Positions 1 through 8,269 of a stretch of 64,000 nucleotides of DNA are shown piece after piece. A program made the position numbers and the translations under genes. The stretch's first letter is position 1. The number at the start of each line of letters is the position of its first letter. The DNA comes from Geobacillus thermoleovorans (GTDB lineage Bacteria > Bacillota > Bacilli > Bacillales > Anoxybacillaceae). Below the pieces are notes generated by a model. It saw only the letters and a program-made list of their open reading frames with translations. It was not told the origin of the DNA and made no database searches. The stretch is taken from assembly GCF_001610955.1 (NCBI RefSeq), contig NZ_CP014335.1:1777001-1841000 (forward strand), in the 5' to 3' direction.

Positions 1-415
1 TCAATATTTTCGGCAATCCTTTTTTCTCAAGTGTTCTCGTTCCCGTCAAGTTTAAATAATCGGCGACCGAACCTTCATGCACGGCCAAAACAGCGGCCAG
101 TTTCGCCAAATCCATCGCGCTGCCGCCGCCGACGCCGATGACAAGGTCAAACTCTCCGTCGCGGACAAACGCCACCGCCTTCTCCCCCGTTTCAAGCGGC
201 GGCTCCGGCACAACATCCGTATATACATGCACGCTGCACCCTGCTTGCCGGAGCGGAGATGCCACTTGCTCGACGAGACCGAGTTTTTCAAGCGCTGGAT
301 CGGTGATCACCAACACGTGTTTTGCCCCAAGCCTTTTTACTTCTGGAACTAACTGGCCAAGCGCCCCCCAGCCGACATAGCTGAGCGGCGGAAAGACGAT
401 GCGGGATGCGGTCAT
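1..415 (-). CDS. Iron-type alcohol dehydrogenase, N-terminal part (runs off the window)
   Basis: The frame opens with ATG at 415 and stays open to base 1, giving about 138 residues of the N-terminal Rossmann-like lobe of the iron-containing alcohol dehydrogenase family. The motif VIGVGGGSAMDLAK (about residues 95-108) is the family's NAD(P)-binding glycine stretch. The metal-binding C-terminal half lies outside the window. Family members oxidise or reduce small alcohols and hydroxy acids, including 4-hydroxybutyrate. The gene starts 18 bases after the lactonase stop and is probably cotranscribed with it from the sigma-54 promoter, which suggests it oxidises the hydroxy acid released by the lactonase. 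Substrate is inferred, not seen. Confidence 0.85.
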   Translation of the reverse strand, partial: MTASRIVFPPLSYVGWGALGQLVPEVKRLGAKHVLVITDPALEKLGLVEQVASPLRQAGCSVHVYTDVVPEPPLETGEKAVAFVRDGEFDLVIGVGGGSAMDLAKLAAVLAVHEGSVADYLNLTGTRTLEKKGLPKIL

Positions 416-433
416 CAATACTGCCCCTTTCTT

Positions 434-1285
434 TCATTCGTAGTATCCTTCTGTGGATTTGCGAAATTGGCTAAATTGTTCTGCATCATGACCAAACCAA
501 ATTTCAGAATTAGTTTCTTGAGCAATGCGGCGAATTCGTTCGACGGTATTCACATAGCCGAGCGAATCGTAAATAATACCGGGCGGCTTAACAGGAGGAC
601 CATAATTTTCCGCTGTGTAAATCGCGTCGGAGGCAAGGATTATTTTCCCCGTTTCCGCCAGTTCAACATGAAGGCCCAACATTCCCCAAGCATGACCACT
701 TCCAAAGTTTAACACTCTTACCCCTTCTGCCAGCAAAATCTGATCCTCATGCCGTTTTACTGTCCGCCACTGCAAGTTGTTTTTAATCCATGCATCGATA
801 TCAGCCCAAATATAAGCTCCTTCTTTTTGGTTTCTCGCATAACATTGCAATGCACCGTTAAACTCGTCTTCATGGACAACAATCGTCGCATTCGTAAACA
901 TTTCCAAACATCCAGCATGGTCTAAATGCAAATGAGAAGCAACAACATAACGAATATCCTCTGGACGGACTCTTAACTGTTCTAACCGATTGTGCAAATA
1001 ACATTCTTCACTGGCATTCCATGGGAACATTTGCTGGGTCGCTTCCGCCCATCTACCTTGAGGACCCATAGAATTCGGGTTACAGGCTGTATCGAACAAA
1101 ATTTTTCCTTCCGGATGATCAATAAGAACCGTATAAATAGGAAACTCCACAAACTCCGTCTGTGCATTCGGATTGTGAATCGTCGCCGGATTGTGCATCG
1201 CAATCATCCAGTTCTTGTCCATCCTCATTCGTCCATTATCCATGACATACAACTTTGGGCGAGGTTTAACTATGTTTGTCATCAT
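434..1285 (-). CDS. Metallo-beta-lactamase-fold lactonase (AHL lactonase family, GcL-like)
   Basis: This 283-residue enzyme hydrolyses the lactone ring of N-acyl homoserine lactones or related lactones with a two-metal centre. The HLHLDH metal motif is at residues 118-123, with further ligands expected at the GSGHAWG histidine, at SDAIY and at GHDAEQ near the C-terminus. From memory the sequence is close to the thermostable lactonase GcL of Parageobacillus caldoxylosilyticus. The start at 1285 (or 1282) follows an AGGAGG at 1291-1296; the longer frame from 1345 has no ribosome site and overlaps the promoter. It lies first in a two-gene operon with an iron-type alcohol dehydrogenase, an arrangement reminiscent of the gamma-butyrolactone blc/att operon of Agrobacterium. 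Real substrate may therefore be a nutrient lactone instead of a signal. Confidence 0.9.
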   Translation of the reverse strand: MMTNIVKPRPKLYVMDNGRMRMDKNWMIAMHNPATIHNPNAQTEFVEFPIYTVLIDHPEGKILFDTACNPNSMGPQGRWAEATQQMFPWNASEECYLHNRLEQLRVRPEDIRYVVASHLHLDHAGCLEMFTNATIVVHEDEFNGALQCYARNQKEGAYIWADIDAWIKNNLQWRTVKRHEDQILLAEGVRVLNFGSGHAWGMLGLHVELAETGKIILASDAIYTAENYGPPVKPPGIIYDSLGYVNTVERIRRIAQETNSEIWFGHDAEQFSQFRKSTEGYYE

Positions 1286-1348
1286 CTTTTCCTCCTCTAT
1301 CATTATTTGATTAGGGGGTCTTGTCACCTTCCCCTGTTTTTTCATTTA

Positions 1349-1365
1349 CGCAAGCAGTATGCCAA
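1349..1365 (-). promoter_or_regulatory. Sigma-54 (-24/-12) promoter of the lactonase operon
   Basis: Read on the minus strand the site is TTGGCATACTGCTTGCG. The -24 TGGCA element and the -12 TTGC element have the canonical spacing (11 bases from the first T of TGGCA to TTGC). Transcription would start near 1339, about 55 bases before the lactonase start. The divergent neighbour encodes a sigma-54 activator, which strongly supports the call. Confidence 0.8.
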
Positions 1366-1424
1366 CCCCCATAGCTGACGACATACACAAGTTATAACAA
1401 TCCTTCTCTCTCCCTCCACAGGAC

Positions 1425-1443
1425 TGGTGGGACGCGGGCACCA
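1425..1443. promoter_or_regulatory. Candidate upstream activator site (TGGTG-N9-CACCA)
   Basis: An inverted repeat of TGGTG and CACCA is centred about 95 bases upstream of the predicted sigma-54 start, a normal distance for an enhancer-binding protein. Similar CACCA half-sites followed by TCG or TTG recur near 1568 and 1648. The remainder of 1286-1676 holds only the promoter, these repeats and the leader of the activator gene. This is a pattern-based guess. Confidence 0.35.
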
Positions 1444-1627
1444 TCGGCCATTTGGCAGTCTTTCATCCGAAAAACGAGCTAAGGCATGTCTAATAAAAAG
1501 AACATAACCAAAAAGCAGTCGACTCAAATGTTTTATGACCCTACATTCATATTTCAACGAAAAAAATCACCATTGCAGAGAAGGAAAAGATGTCAACTCT
1601 GTTGAAATAAGCATATTGTTACCGTTT

Positions 1628-1641
1628 TCACCAGTCGGTGA
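1628..1641. promoter_or_regulatory. Perfect dyad TCACC-AGTC-GGTGA, candidate activator/autoregulatory site
   Basis: A perfect 5-bp inverted repeat with a 4-base loop lies just upstream of the activator's start at 1677. It shares the CACC/GGTG half-site with the repeat at 1425-1443, so it may be a second binding site used for autoregulation. Confidence 0.35.
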
Positions 1642-1676
1642 TTATTTCCACCAATCGAAAAAAAGGGGGATTCTTA

Positions 1677-3377
1677 TTGAATACCACGATGAATCAGGAA
1701 TGGATGCAATCTCTTCTTTCCTCGTTTCATAACGGCGTCATCGTCATTGATCGATATAACCAGATTGTCTTTCTCAATGACGCAGCAAAACAACTGCTTC
1801 ACCTCGAAGGAGAAGAGTGGAAAGGCAAAGACATCTTTGCCCTGTTGCCCGAAACAAAGCTCCCACATGTAGCCAAAACAGGGGAACGAATGATCGGGAC
1901 AGAAGCGATCATTCACGGACGCACCTTTCTTGTCAATCGCACTCCTTTTTATGAAAACGGTGAATTAGCCGGTGCAGTTGCTGTTTTGCAAGATTTCAAT
2001 GAAATCGAACATTACCGTCAACTTTCCAAACAAATGGAAACAATTATCGAATTCTCAACAGATGGCATCTATGTCGTTGACGGCAACGGCATAACGCTTA
2101 TGGTCAACTCCGCTTATGAACAAATCACTGGATTTCGGCGTAAGGAGCTGATTGGCCGGCATATGGAGGAACTCGTTCGTGAAGGCTATTTCGATCAATC
2201 CGTATCTTTGCTCGTTTTAAAGCAAAAGCAACGTATTTCCATGTTGCAGACCATTGGCGGAAAAAAAGATGTCATCGTCACTGGAAATCCAGTATTCAAC
2301 GAACAAGGAGACATCGAGATGGTGGTCACGAGCGTCCGCGACATCTCGGAACTGAACAAGCTGAAGCTTGAGTTGGAAAAAGCCAAAAGTTTTTCACAGC
2401 TCAACCAGCATCGTTATACGTTCTCCGTCGACAACCGTGAGGAGGCCATGATTTGCCGCAGCCCGGCCATGAAAACACTCATCGACAAAGTAATGCAAAT
2501 CGCAGCCTACCCAACAACGGTGTTATTGACCGGCCCGTCCGGCGTCGGCAAAGAAGTGATCGCTAATTTGATCCATTATCTCAGCCCACGCAAAGACGCT
2601 CCCTTCATTAAAGTCAACTGCGCGGCGATTCCTGAATCGTTGCTTGAGTCAGAGCTGTTCGGCTATGAAAAAGGGGCGTTCACCGGCGCCCAAGCCGGCG
2701 GCAAAATCGGTTTGTTTGAACTTGCCGATGGCGGCACGATTTTGCTTGATGAAATTGGAGAAATGCCGCTTTCCTTGCAAGTGAAGCTGTTGCGCGTTCT
2801 TCAGGAAAAAAGAATACAGCGCATCGGCGGCCGTAAAGCGAAAGCGCTCGATGTCCGCGTCATTGCCGCCACCAACCAAGACCTTCAAAAGCAAATGGAA
2901 GCCGGCCTGTTTCGCGCCGACTTGTACTACCGGCTTCACGTCGTTGAACTGTACGTTCCACCGCTGTCCGAGCGCCCGCAGGACATCGAGCCGCTCCTTG
3001 ACCATTATTTCAGCTTTTTCTGCGAACAATACCGCATTCCAAAGAAGCTGTCGCCAGCAGCCAAAGCGGTACTGGAGCGATACCATTGGCCCGGCAATGT
3101 CCGCGAATTAAAAAACCTAATGGAAAATTTAGTCGTCTCCGTTCCGTCCCGATGCATCGAACCCGATGACTTGCCGTCCCACATCCGCCGTCAAATGGAG
3201 TCACCGTCAGCATCGACGCTGAAAGAAAAAGTGGAACAGTACGAAAAACAGCTCGTGTTCGAAACGCTCGAAGCTGCCCCATCGCTCCGCAAAGCGGCTG
3301 AACAGCTCGGCATCGATCATTCGACATTAGTGAAAAAATTGCAGCGTTGGGGAATAGCGAAACGTCCGCGGCCGTAA
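1677..3377 (+). CDS. Sigma-54-dependent transcriptional activator with two PAS domains
   Basis: A 566-residue enhancer-binding protein. Two PAS sensor domains occupy roughly residues 5-110 and 115-235. The AAA+ domain has Walker A GPSGVGKE near residue 286, the sigma-54 contact loop GAFTGA near 333 and Walker B LLDEIGE near 365. A Fis-type helix-turn-helix closes the protein (residues about 520-560). The start is a TTG at 1677, seven bases after AAAGGGGG; the GTG at 1638 lies within the dyad and lacks a ribosome site. It is divergent from the lactonase/dehydrogenase operon, whose promoter is of the -24/-12 type, so it most likely activates that operon on sensing a small molecule through PAS. 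The ligand is unknown. Confidence 0.92.
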   Translation: MNTTMNQEWMQSLLSSFHNGVIVIDRYNQIVFLNDAAKQLLHLEGEEWKGKDIFALLPETKLPHVAKTGERMIGTEAIIHGRTFLVNRTPFYENGELAGAVAVLQDFNEIEHYRQLSKQMETIIEFSTDGIYVVDGNGITLMVNSAYEQITGFRRKELIGRHMEELVREGYFDQSVSLLVLKQKQRISMLQTIGGKKDVIVTGNPVFNEQGDIEMVVTSVRDISELNKLKLELEKAKSFSQLNQHRYTFSVDNREEAMICRSPAMKTLIDKVMQIAAYPTTVLLTGPSGVGKEVIANLIHYLSPRKDAPFIKVNCAAIPESLLESELFGYEKGAFTGAQAGGKIGLFELADGGTILLDEIGEMPLSLQVKLLRVLQEKRIQRIGGRKAKALDVRVIAATNQDLQKQMEAGLFRADLYYRLHVVELYVPPLSERPQDIEPLLDHYFSFFCEQYRIPKKLSPAAKAVLERYHWPGNVRELKNLMENLVVSVPSRCIEPDDLPSHIRRQMESPSASTLKEKVEQYEKQLVFETLEAAPSLRKAAEQLGIDHSTLVKKLQRWGIAKRPRP

Positions 3378-3396
3378 CCGACAAGCGCGGACGTTT
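3360..3396. terminator. Shared terminator hairpin between convergent genes
   Basis: AAACGTCCGCG (3360-3370) and CGCGGACGTTT (3386-3396) form an 11-bp perfect stem between the activator and the convergent flavoenzyme gene; the stem overlaps the activator's last codons. T-rich tracts follow only weakly. Confidence 0.6.
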
Positions 3397-3399
3397 CAC

Positions 3400-4434
3400 T
3401 CATTTCCGCCAAGCTTCCTCGAGCTCCCGCTTCAGCTCTTCGACAAGCTCCGCCGCCGGAAGCTCCCGCGCCAGCCGATATCCCGTCCCGGCCCAAAGCG
3501 ACATTCCCTCCGGGTCGCCCGCCTTGGCGGCAGCAGCTCGCAGCGGCTTCGTCATATGGTGCACATGCGGATACGCCGCCGGCGCCATGGCGCGATACTC
3601 CGCCATAAACCGGTTTACAAGCCCGCGCGCCGGTCGGCCGGTAAACGCCCTCGTCACGGCCGTTTCGGCAAACCGCGGATCGGCAAGCGCCTGCTTATGG
3701 AGCGGATGCGCCCCGCTTTCCGGGCAGCGCAAAAACGCCGTCCCGAGCTGCACCGCGCTCGCCCCTGCTTTGAGCGCCGCCGCGATGCCGCGCCCGTCCA
3801 TGATCCCGCCCGCCGCCACAAGCGGAATCCGAACCGCCGTCCGCACTTGGGCCAGCAGCGGGAACAACGCGAGCGTCTCATCCTTTTTCGGATCGTTGCC
3901 AAACGAAGCGCGATGCCCTCCCGCTTCCTCCCCTTGCACACAAAGCGCATTCGCCCCGGCTTCAGCAGCCATGCAGGCTTCTTCCCTTGATGTCACCGTC
4001 ACCATGACAAACGACCCGGCCTTTTGCAAGGCGGCGATCACTTCTTTGTCCGGGCAGCCGAACGTAAAGCTCACGACCGGCACCCGCTCCTCAAGAAGCA
4101 CATCAAACTTCGCCTCCCAGTCGTCGTCATCCCATTTCGGCTCGCCGACTGACGCCCCAAGCCGCTCCGCCTCGGATTCGAGCACGGCGCGGTAGCGTTC
4201 GAGCGCCTTTTCATCCACTGTTTTGTCCCCCGGCACAAACACATTTACCCCAAACGGCCGATCCGTCAACGTCCGCAGCTCGTGAATTTCCTTCCTCATG
4301 GCCTCCGCCGTCTTGTACCCGCCAGCCAAAAACCCAAGCCCGCCGGCGTTGGACACCGCCGCGGCCAGTTCAGGCGTCGACACCCCGCCAGCCATCGGGG
4401 CTTGAATGATCGGGATGGGAAGTGTAGAGAACAT
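3400..4434 (-). CDS. Nitronate monooxygenase-type flavoenzyme
   Basis: A 344-residue TIM-barrel FMN enzyme of the nitronate monooxygenase / 2-nitropropane dioxygenase family, which oxidises alkyl nitronates. The N-terminal PIIQAPMAGGVSTPELAAAV and the internal GAGG-like phosphate-binding segments (VQGEEAGGHRASF, IPLVAAGGIMDGRG, VQLGTAFL) are family hallmarks. The histidine in EAGGHR corresponds to the usual catalytic position. The start at 4434 follows AGAAGGGAGAT. It is convergent with the sigma-54 activator and appears to be a single-gene unit. Some family members are FabK-like enoyl reductases, but the lack of a fatty-acid gene context argues against that. Confidence 0.85.
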   Translation of the reverse strand: MFSTLPIPIIQAPMAGGVSTPELAAAVSNAGGLGFLAGGYKTAEAMRKEIHELRTLTDRPFGVNVFVPGDKTVDEKALERYRAVLESEAERLGASVGEPKWDDDDWEAKFDVLLEERVPVVSFTFGCPDKEVIAALQKAGSFVMVTVTSREEACMAAEAGANALCVQGEEAGGHRASFGNDPKKDETLALFPLLAQVRTAVRIPLVAAGGIMDGRGIAAALKAGASAVQLGTAFLRCPESGAHPLHKQALADPRFAETAVTRAFTGRPARGLVNRFMAEYRAMAPAAYPHVHHMTKPLRAAAAKAGDPEGMSLWAGTGYRLARELPAAELVEELKRELEEAWRK

Positions 4435-4739
4435 ACGTATCTCCCTTCTTTCGGCTAAAACCGTTTTGCCCCTCTCCTATTTTTTCGCGCTTCGTGCTCG
4501 GATTTCCTCCCCCCTTTGTCGAATCAATCTTTACGCCGACTATGTCTTTTGCACGCTCCATGAACGACAGCTGTCCGGCCAACGCGGCGCGTTTTCAACA
4601 TCTCACATACATATGGTAAGAACAGGTGTTATCCGTTGTTCAATCAATCGATCGAAACATAAAGCGAACAATACGATCCATGCCTAATCGCTGTCACCTG
4701 ACGTCCAATAAACAGGCTGTTTGTTCATGATTTGTCCCT
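4435..4739. other. Intergenic stretch without a supported gene
   Basis: Small frames here have no ribosome site or recognisable similarity. The stretch presumably holds the flavoenzyme promoter and the end of the small downstream unit. A weak AAACAGCCTGTTT repeat lies near 4709-4723, but I see no convincing terminator. Confidence 0.4.
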
Positions 4740-5042
4740 TTACTCAATATCCTTTAACAAACGGCTGGCCACTTTGATAAACGTTTTGCCATCCTCAAAC
4801 GAAAAATAGCGCATGCTGTTTTCATGAACAAGTTCTTCGATTTTTGCCCATGTCTCCGTATCGCGGCGATGGTGGATGCGTTCGAGCTTCTCTACTTCCA
4901 GCTTCAAGGCACGAACCACCCACTCCGGTTCATCCGCTAGAAATCGCAAAAACTGTTCTTCTAATTGAGCATTGTAAAACGTCTGATTGTAATACGAGTC
5001 AAAGAAATATTGAAGATGTTCGAATTCTTTTCGAATGTCCAT
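4740..5042 (-). CDS. Small protein of unknown function (100 residues)
   Basis: The frame starts at 5042 behind AGGTGGAGATGAAAC, a good ribosome site, so it is likely translated. The protein is acidic and helix-rich (MDIRKEFEHLQYFFDSYYNQ..., then a long charged helix around residues 35-65), with no membrane segment, signal peptide or cysteine. I do not recognise the family. It stands alone between the xylose terminator and the flavoenzyme gene. The size and composition fit a small cytosolic immunity or regulatory protein, but nothing here proves this. Confidence 0.6.
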   Translation of the reverse strand: MDIRKEFEHLQYFFDSYYNQTFYNAQLEEQFLRFLADEPEWVVRALKLEVEKLERIHHRRDTETWAKIEELVHENSMRYFSFEDGKTFIKVASRLLKDIE

Positions 5043-5117
5043 GTTTCATCTCCACCTTTCAAGTTCTCCTTTCGACAAACGTGGCGGGTCATCCTGCCTT
5101 ATTGCTTGATCAAACAA

Positions 5118-5153
5118 AAAACTCCCCAAACCATCCACTGGTTTAGGGAGTTT
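5118..5153 (-). terminator. Rho-independent terminator of xylAB
   Basis: AAACTCCC-CAAACCA pairs with TGGTTTA-GGGAGTTT around a 5-base loop. On the minus strand the stem is followed by TTTTTTGTTTG. It sits immediately after the xylB stop. Confidence 0.85.
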
Positions 5154-5157
5154 ATCG

Positions 5158-6657
5158 TCACGGCCGAAACACCTTTAACCGTTTCGCCAGTTCTTTCGTA
5201 CGCGGATATACATCGCGATAAATCGCAAACAGCTCTTTGTATTTCGCCGCCGCATCCGGCCGCGGTTCGACGACGGATTCGACTTGTTTGAACGCATCCG
5301 CGCATTGCTTGAGCGAATCGAACCAACCGACGCCGCACGCGGCGATCATCGCAGCGCCGAGCCCCGGCCCTTGTTCGTTCTTCAGCTTTTCCACCGGGAG
5401 ATCGAAAATATCGGCTTGGATTTGCAGCCACTCGGCGCTTTTCGCCCCGCCGCCGATCGAGACGACCGAGTCGATCGTTTTGCCGCTCGCTTTGATGATC
5501 TCCACCGACTCGTTGAGCGAGAACGTAATGCCTTCGATGACCGCGCGGGCGAAATCCCATTTCGTCTGCGCCGAATCAATGCCGACAAACGACCCGCGAA
5601 TATCGGCGTCGGCATAAGGCGTCCGCTCGCCGACCAAATATGGCGTAAACAACAAGCCGTTGGCGCCAATCGGCGACTCAGCGGCGCGCTTGACGATCTC
5701 GGCAAACGGCACGTCCTCGGCAAACGTCCGCTTCCACCAGTCAAAGCTGTAGCCCGCCGCCAGCGTCACGCCCATGATATAGTAGGCGTTCGGCTCGGCA
5801 TGGTTGAAGTAATGCACTCGTCCGGCGAAATCTTTTTCCCCACTTTGCTCATACGCCAAGACGACGCCGGATGTGCCGATGCTCGACATCATGCGGCCTT
5901 CTGCCAAAATGCCCGCACCCACCGCGCCGCAAGCGTTGTCCGCTCCGCCGGCGAACACGTTCACCGATGCCGGCAGCCCGGTCTGTTCGGCCACCTCCGG
6001 ACGCAGCGTCCCGACCCATGCCGTCGCCTCAACAAGCGGCGGACAAAGCGAAAGATCGACGCCGACCGCCCGGGCGATCGCCTCGCTCCACGTTTTCGTT
6101 TTGATATCCAACAGCAACGTCCCCGCCGCATCCGATACATCCATCGCGATGTGCCCGGTCAAGCGGAAGCGGACGTAATCTTTCGGCAACAAAAACACCC
6201 GCGCCCGCTCGTACAGCTCGGGTTCGTGTTGTTTCACCCAAAGGAGCTTCGGCAAGGTGAATCCTTCAAGCGCCTGGTTTTTGGCGATTGCCAGCAGCGC
6301 GTCTTGGCCGACCTTTTCTTCAATGTCCCGACACTGTGCTGTCGTTCTCGTATCATTCCACAAAATCGCATTGCGCACCACATTCCCATCGTCATCAAGC
6401 AGCACAAGCCCGTGCATCTGTCCGGAAAAACTAAGCCCCACGATCGACTCCGGAGAAACGCCCGCCGTCTCCCAGACGCGGCGCAGTGCGACGATCGTTT
6501 TTTCCACCCAATCGTCGGGGCGCTGCTCGCTATAGCCGGAATGCGGCTGGTAGAGAGGATAGGACTCGGTCCATTCCCCTCTTACCTGCCCGTTTCGATC
6601 GACAAGCAATACTTTGACTGCACTCGTTCCTAAATCGACGCCAATGACGTATTCCAA
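5158..6657 (-). CDS. xylB: Xylulokinase
   Basis: A 499-residue FGGY sugar kinase that phosphorylates D-xylulose to xylulose 5-phosphate. The N-terminal phosphate motif VIGVDLGTSAVKVLL (residues 3-17), the SGQMHGLV segment and the C-terminal SIGGGAKSAEWLQ adenosine motif are typical. The start is taken as TTG at 6657, six bases after AAAGAGGG and matching the usual MxYVIGxDLGTS beginning; ATG at 6663 directly abuts the ribosome site. It follows xylA by 13 bases and ends at a strong terminator, so it is the last gene of the xylA unit. Confidence 0.95.
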   Translation of the reverse strand: MEYVIGVDLGTSAVKVLLVDRNGQVRGEWTESYPLYQPHSGYSEQRPDDWVEKTIVALRRVWETAGVSPESIVGLSFSGQMHGLVLLDDDGNVVRNAILWNDTRTTAQCRDIEEKVGQDALLAIAKNQALEGFTLPKLLWVKQHEPELYERARVFLLPKDYVRFRLTGHIAMDVSDAAGTLLLDIKTKTWSEAIARAVGVDLSLCPPLVEATAWVGTLRPEVAEQTGLPASVNVFAGGADNACGAVGAGILAEGRMMSSIGTSGVVLAYEQSGEKDFAGRVHYFNHAEPNAYYIMGVTLAAGYSFDWWKRTFAEDVPFAEIVKRAAESPIGANGLLFTPYLVGERTPYADADIRGSFVGIDSAQTKWDFARAVIEGITFSLNESVEIIKASGKTIDSVVSIGGGAKSAEWLQIQADIFDLPVEKLKNEQGPGLGAAMIAACGVGWFDSLKQCADAFKQVESVVEPRPDAAAKYKELFAIYRDVYPRTKELAKRLKVFRP

Positions 6658-6670
6658 AGTCATCCCTCTT

Positions 6671-8008
6671 TCACGAACGGGATACGCTCGGCACGCTGAC
6701 TTCCAACAAATATTGGTTGAGCAGCGTTTTCAGCCGCTCTAAGCGGCCGGACGTATTGCGAATTTCGCCGAGCTGCAAGGCATACTCCTCGAGTTTTTTG
6801 AAATCGGCCGTTCCTTCGACAATTTCGCGGCCAATGCCTTCCGTATAGCTTTTGTACCGCTCTTCGATGAACTGTTCAAACACGCGGTCTTCCAACAATC
6901 GATGCGCGACTTTTAAGCCGATCGCAAAGCTGTCCATCCCGGCGATATGAGCGTAGAACAAATCTTCCGGTTCAAACGAGCCCCGCCGCACTTTCGCGTC
7001 AAAGTTCAAGCCGCCGCGTCCAAGGCCGCCGTTTTGCAAAATTTCATACATCGCCAACGTCGTCGTATACAAATCGGTCGGGAATTCGTCCGTATCCCAG
7101 CCAAGCAGCATATCGCCTTGGTTCGCATCGACCGAACCGAGCATGCCATGGATGCGGGCGACGCGCAGCTCATGTTCAAACGTATGGCCCGCCAACGTCG
7201 CATGATTCGCTTCGATGTTGAATTTGAAATAATCCTTGAGCCCGTACGTTTGCAAGAATGCCAACGCTGTCGCGACATCAAAATCGTATTGATGCTTCGT
7301 CGGCTCTTTCGGCTTCGGCTCGATCAAAAACTGGCCGTCAAAACCGATCTCTTTCGCATAGTCGACCGCCATGTGCAAGAAGCGAGCCAAATTGTCAAGC
7401 TCCAACTTCATGTCCGTGTTCAGCAGCGTCTCATAACCTTCCCGGCCGCCCCAGAACACGTAGTTTTCCGCTCCGAGCCGCTTCGCGATCTCCAGCCCTT
7501 TTTTCACTTTCGCCGCCGCATAGGCGAACACATCGGCATTGCATGACGTTGCCGCCCCGTGAACGAAGCGTGGATGGCTGAACAAGTTCGCTGTATTCCA
7601 CAGCAGTTTCGTTTTGCTTGTTTTCATGTATTCTTCAATCATATCGACAATTTCATCCAAGTTTTTGTACGTCTCGCTGAGCGTTTCCCCTTCCGGCGCG
7701 ATGTCGACGTCATGGAAGCAGAAAAACGGAACGTTTAACTTTTCAAACAGCTCAAACGCCGCCTCCACGCGCGCCTTCGCCAAATCCATGCCGCTGTACT
7801 TATTCCATGGACGAATCATATTGCCGACGCCAAACGGATCCGATCCATCCCCCGTAAACGTATGCCAATACGCCACCGAAAAGCGCAAATGCTCTTCCAT
7901 TGTTTTATCGCCGACTTTTTCTTCCGGATTATAAAACTTAAACGCCAACGGATTGCGCGACTCCGGTCCTTCATATGGAATGGTTCCGATATTCGGGAAA
8001 TACGCCAT
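6671..8008 (-). CDS. xylA: Xylose isomerase
   Basis: A 445-residue class II xylose isomerase converting D-xylose to D-xylulose with two divalent metals. The segments [13 protein letters not shown] (catalytic His), [30 protein letters not shown] and [18 protein letters not shown] are the classic active-site and metal-binding motifs. The start at 8008 lies eight bases after AAGGAGG; the TTG two codons earlier is too close to it. Its own promoter carries a XylR-type operator and a CcpA-type site, so it should be induced by xylose and repressed by glucose. Length is normal for the class. Confidence 0.97.
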   Translation of the reverse strand: MAYFPNIGTIPYEGPESRNPLAFKFYNPEEKVGDKTMEEHLRFSVAYWHTFTGDGSDPFGVGNMIRPWNKYSGMDLAKARVEAAFELFEKLNVPFFCFHDVDIAPEGETLSETYKNLDEIVDMIEEYMKTSKTKLLWNTANLFSHPRFVHGAATSCNADVFAYAAAKVKKGLEIAKRLGAENYVFWGGREGYETLLNTDMKLELDNLARFLHMAVDYAKEIGFDGQFLIEPKPKEPTKHQYDFDVATALAFLQTYGLKDYFKFNIEANHATLAGHTFEHELRVARIHGMLGSVDANQGDMLLGWDTDEFPTDLYTTTLAMYEILQNGGLGRGGLNFDAKVRRGSFEPEDLFYAHIAGMDSFAIGLKVAHRLLEDRVFEQFIEERYKSYTEGIGREIVEGTADFKKLEEYALQLGEIRNTSGRLERLKTLLNQYLLEVSVPSVSRS

Positions 8009-8053
8009 GTCCAAGTCCTCCTTAAATAAGCGAGAATGATTTGTTTCAGTTTT

Positions 8054-8082
8054 ATTATAACGCTTTCATATTTGTTTGTCTA
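8054..8082 (-). promoter_or_regulatory. Sigma-A promoter of xylA
   Basis: On the minus strand TAGACA (8077-8082) and TATAAT (8054-8059) are separated by 17 bases. The same hexamers and spacing occur upstream of xylF at 14354-14382. Confidence 0.8.
8056..8069 (-). promoter_or_regulatory. Candidate CcpA site (cre) over the xylA -10 box
   Basis: TGAAAGCGTTATAA on the minus strand fits the cre consensus TGNAANCGNWNNCW with one mismatch and overlaps the -10 hexamer, so CcpA binding would block transcription. Confidence 0.55.
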
Positions 8083-8095
8083 TCATATAAACAAA
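8071..8095. promoter_or_regulatory. XylR-type operator of xylA
   Basis: TTTGTTT (8071-8077) and AAACAAA (8089-8095) are perfect inverted arms around an 11-base centre containing GTCTATCATAT. The site covers the -35 box. The same core, GTTTGTCTATCATA, occurs upstream of xylF. No xylR gene lies within the window. Confidence 0.75.
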
Positions 8096-8105
8096 GTATT
8101 CTCAC

Positions 8106-8165
8106 CTGTAAAACCACAACTATGTTGGTTGAAGTTTTACAGGGGGGATGGGCATACGATCCCCC
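8106..8165 (-). terminator. Tandem hairpins between galM and the xylA promoter
   Basis: CTGTAAAAC (8106-8114) pairs with GTTTTACAG (8134-8142), and GGGGGAT (8143-8149) pairs with ATCCCCC (8159-8165). They could end the galM transcript before the xylA promoter, but no uridine run follows, so a regulatory structure is equally possible. Confidence 0.4.
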
Positions 8166-8269
8166 ACACTCTAGATGTTACCGTTTTTTATTACGTAATG
8201 CTTTACATCCCGACACTTGTTATGATGACTTTCTGTTTCCACAACTGCTTTCAGATTTTAAAATTCAAC

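Noticed and set aside
3347..4195. 282-codon frame opposite the nitronate monooxygenase gene
   Set aside because: Low-complexity Ser/Ala-rich translation typical of antisense frames; the minus strand carries the real enzyme.
5284..6633. 449-codon open frame antisense to xylB
   Set aside because: A mirror of the GC-rich third positions of xylB; no ribosome site and no recognisable domain, whereas the opposite strand is a clear xylulokinase.
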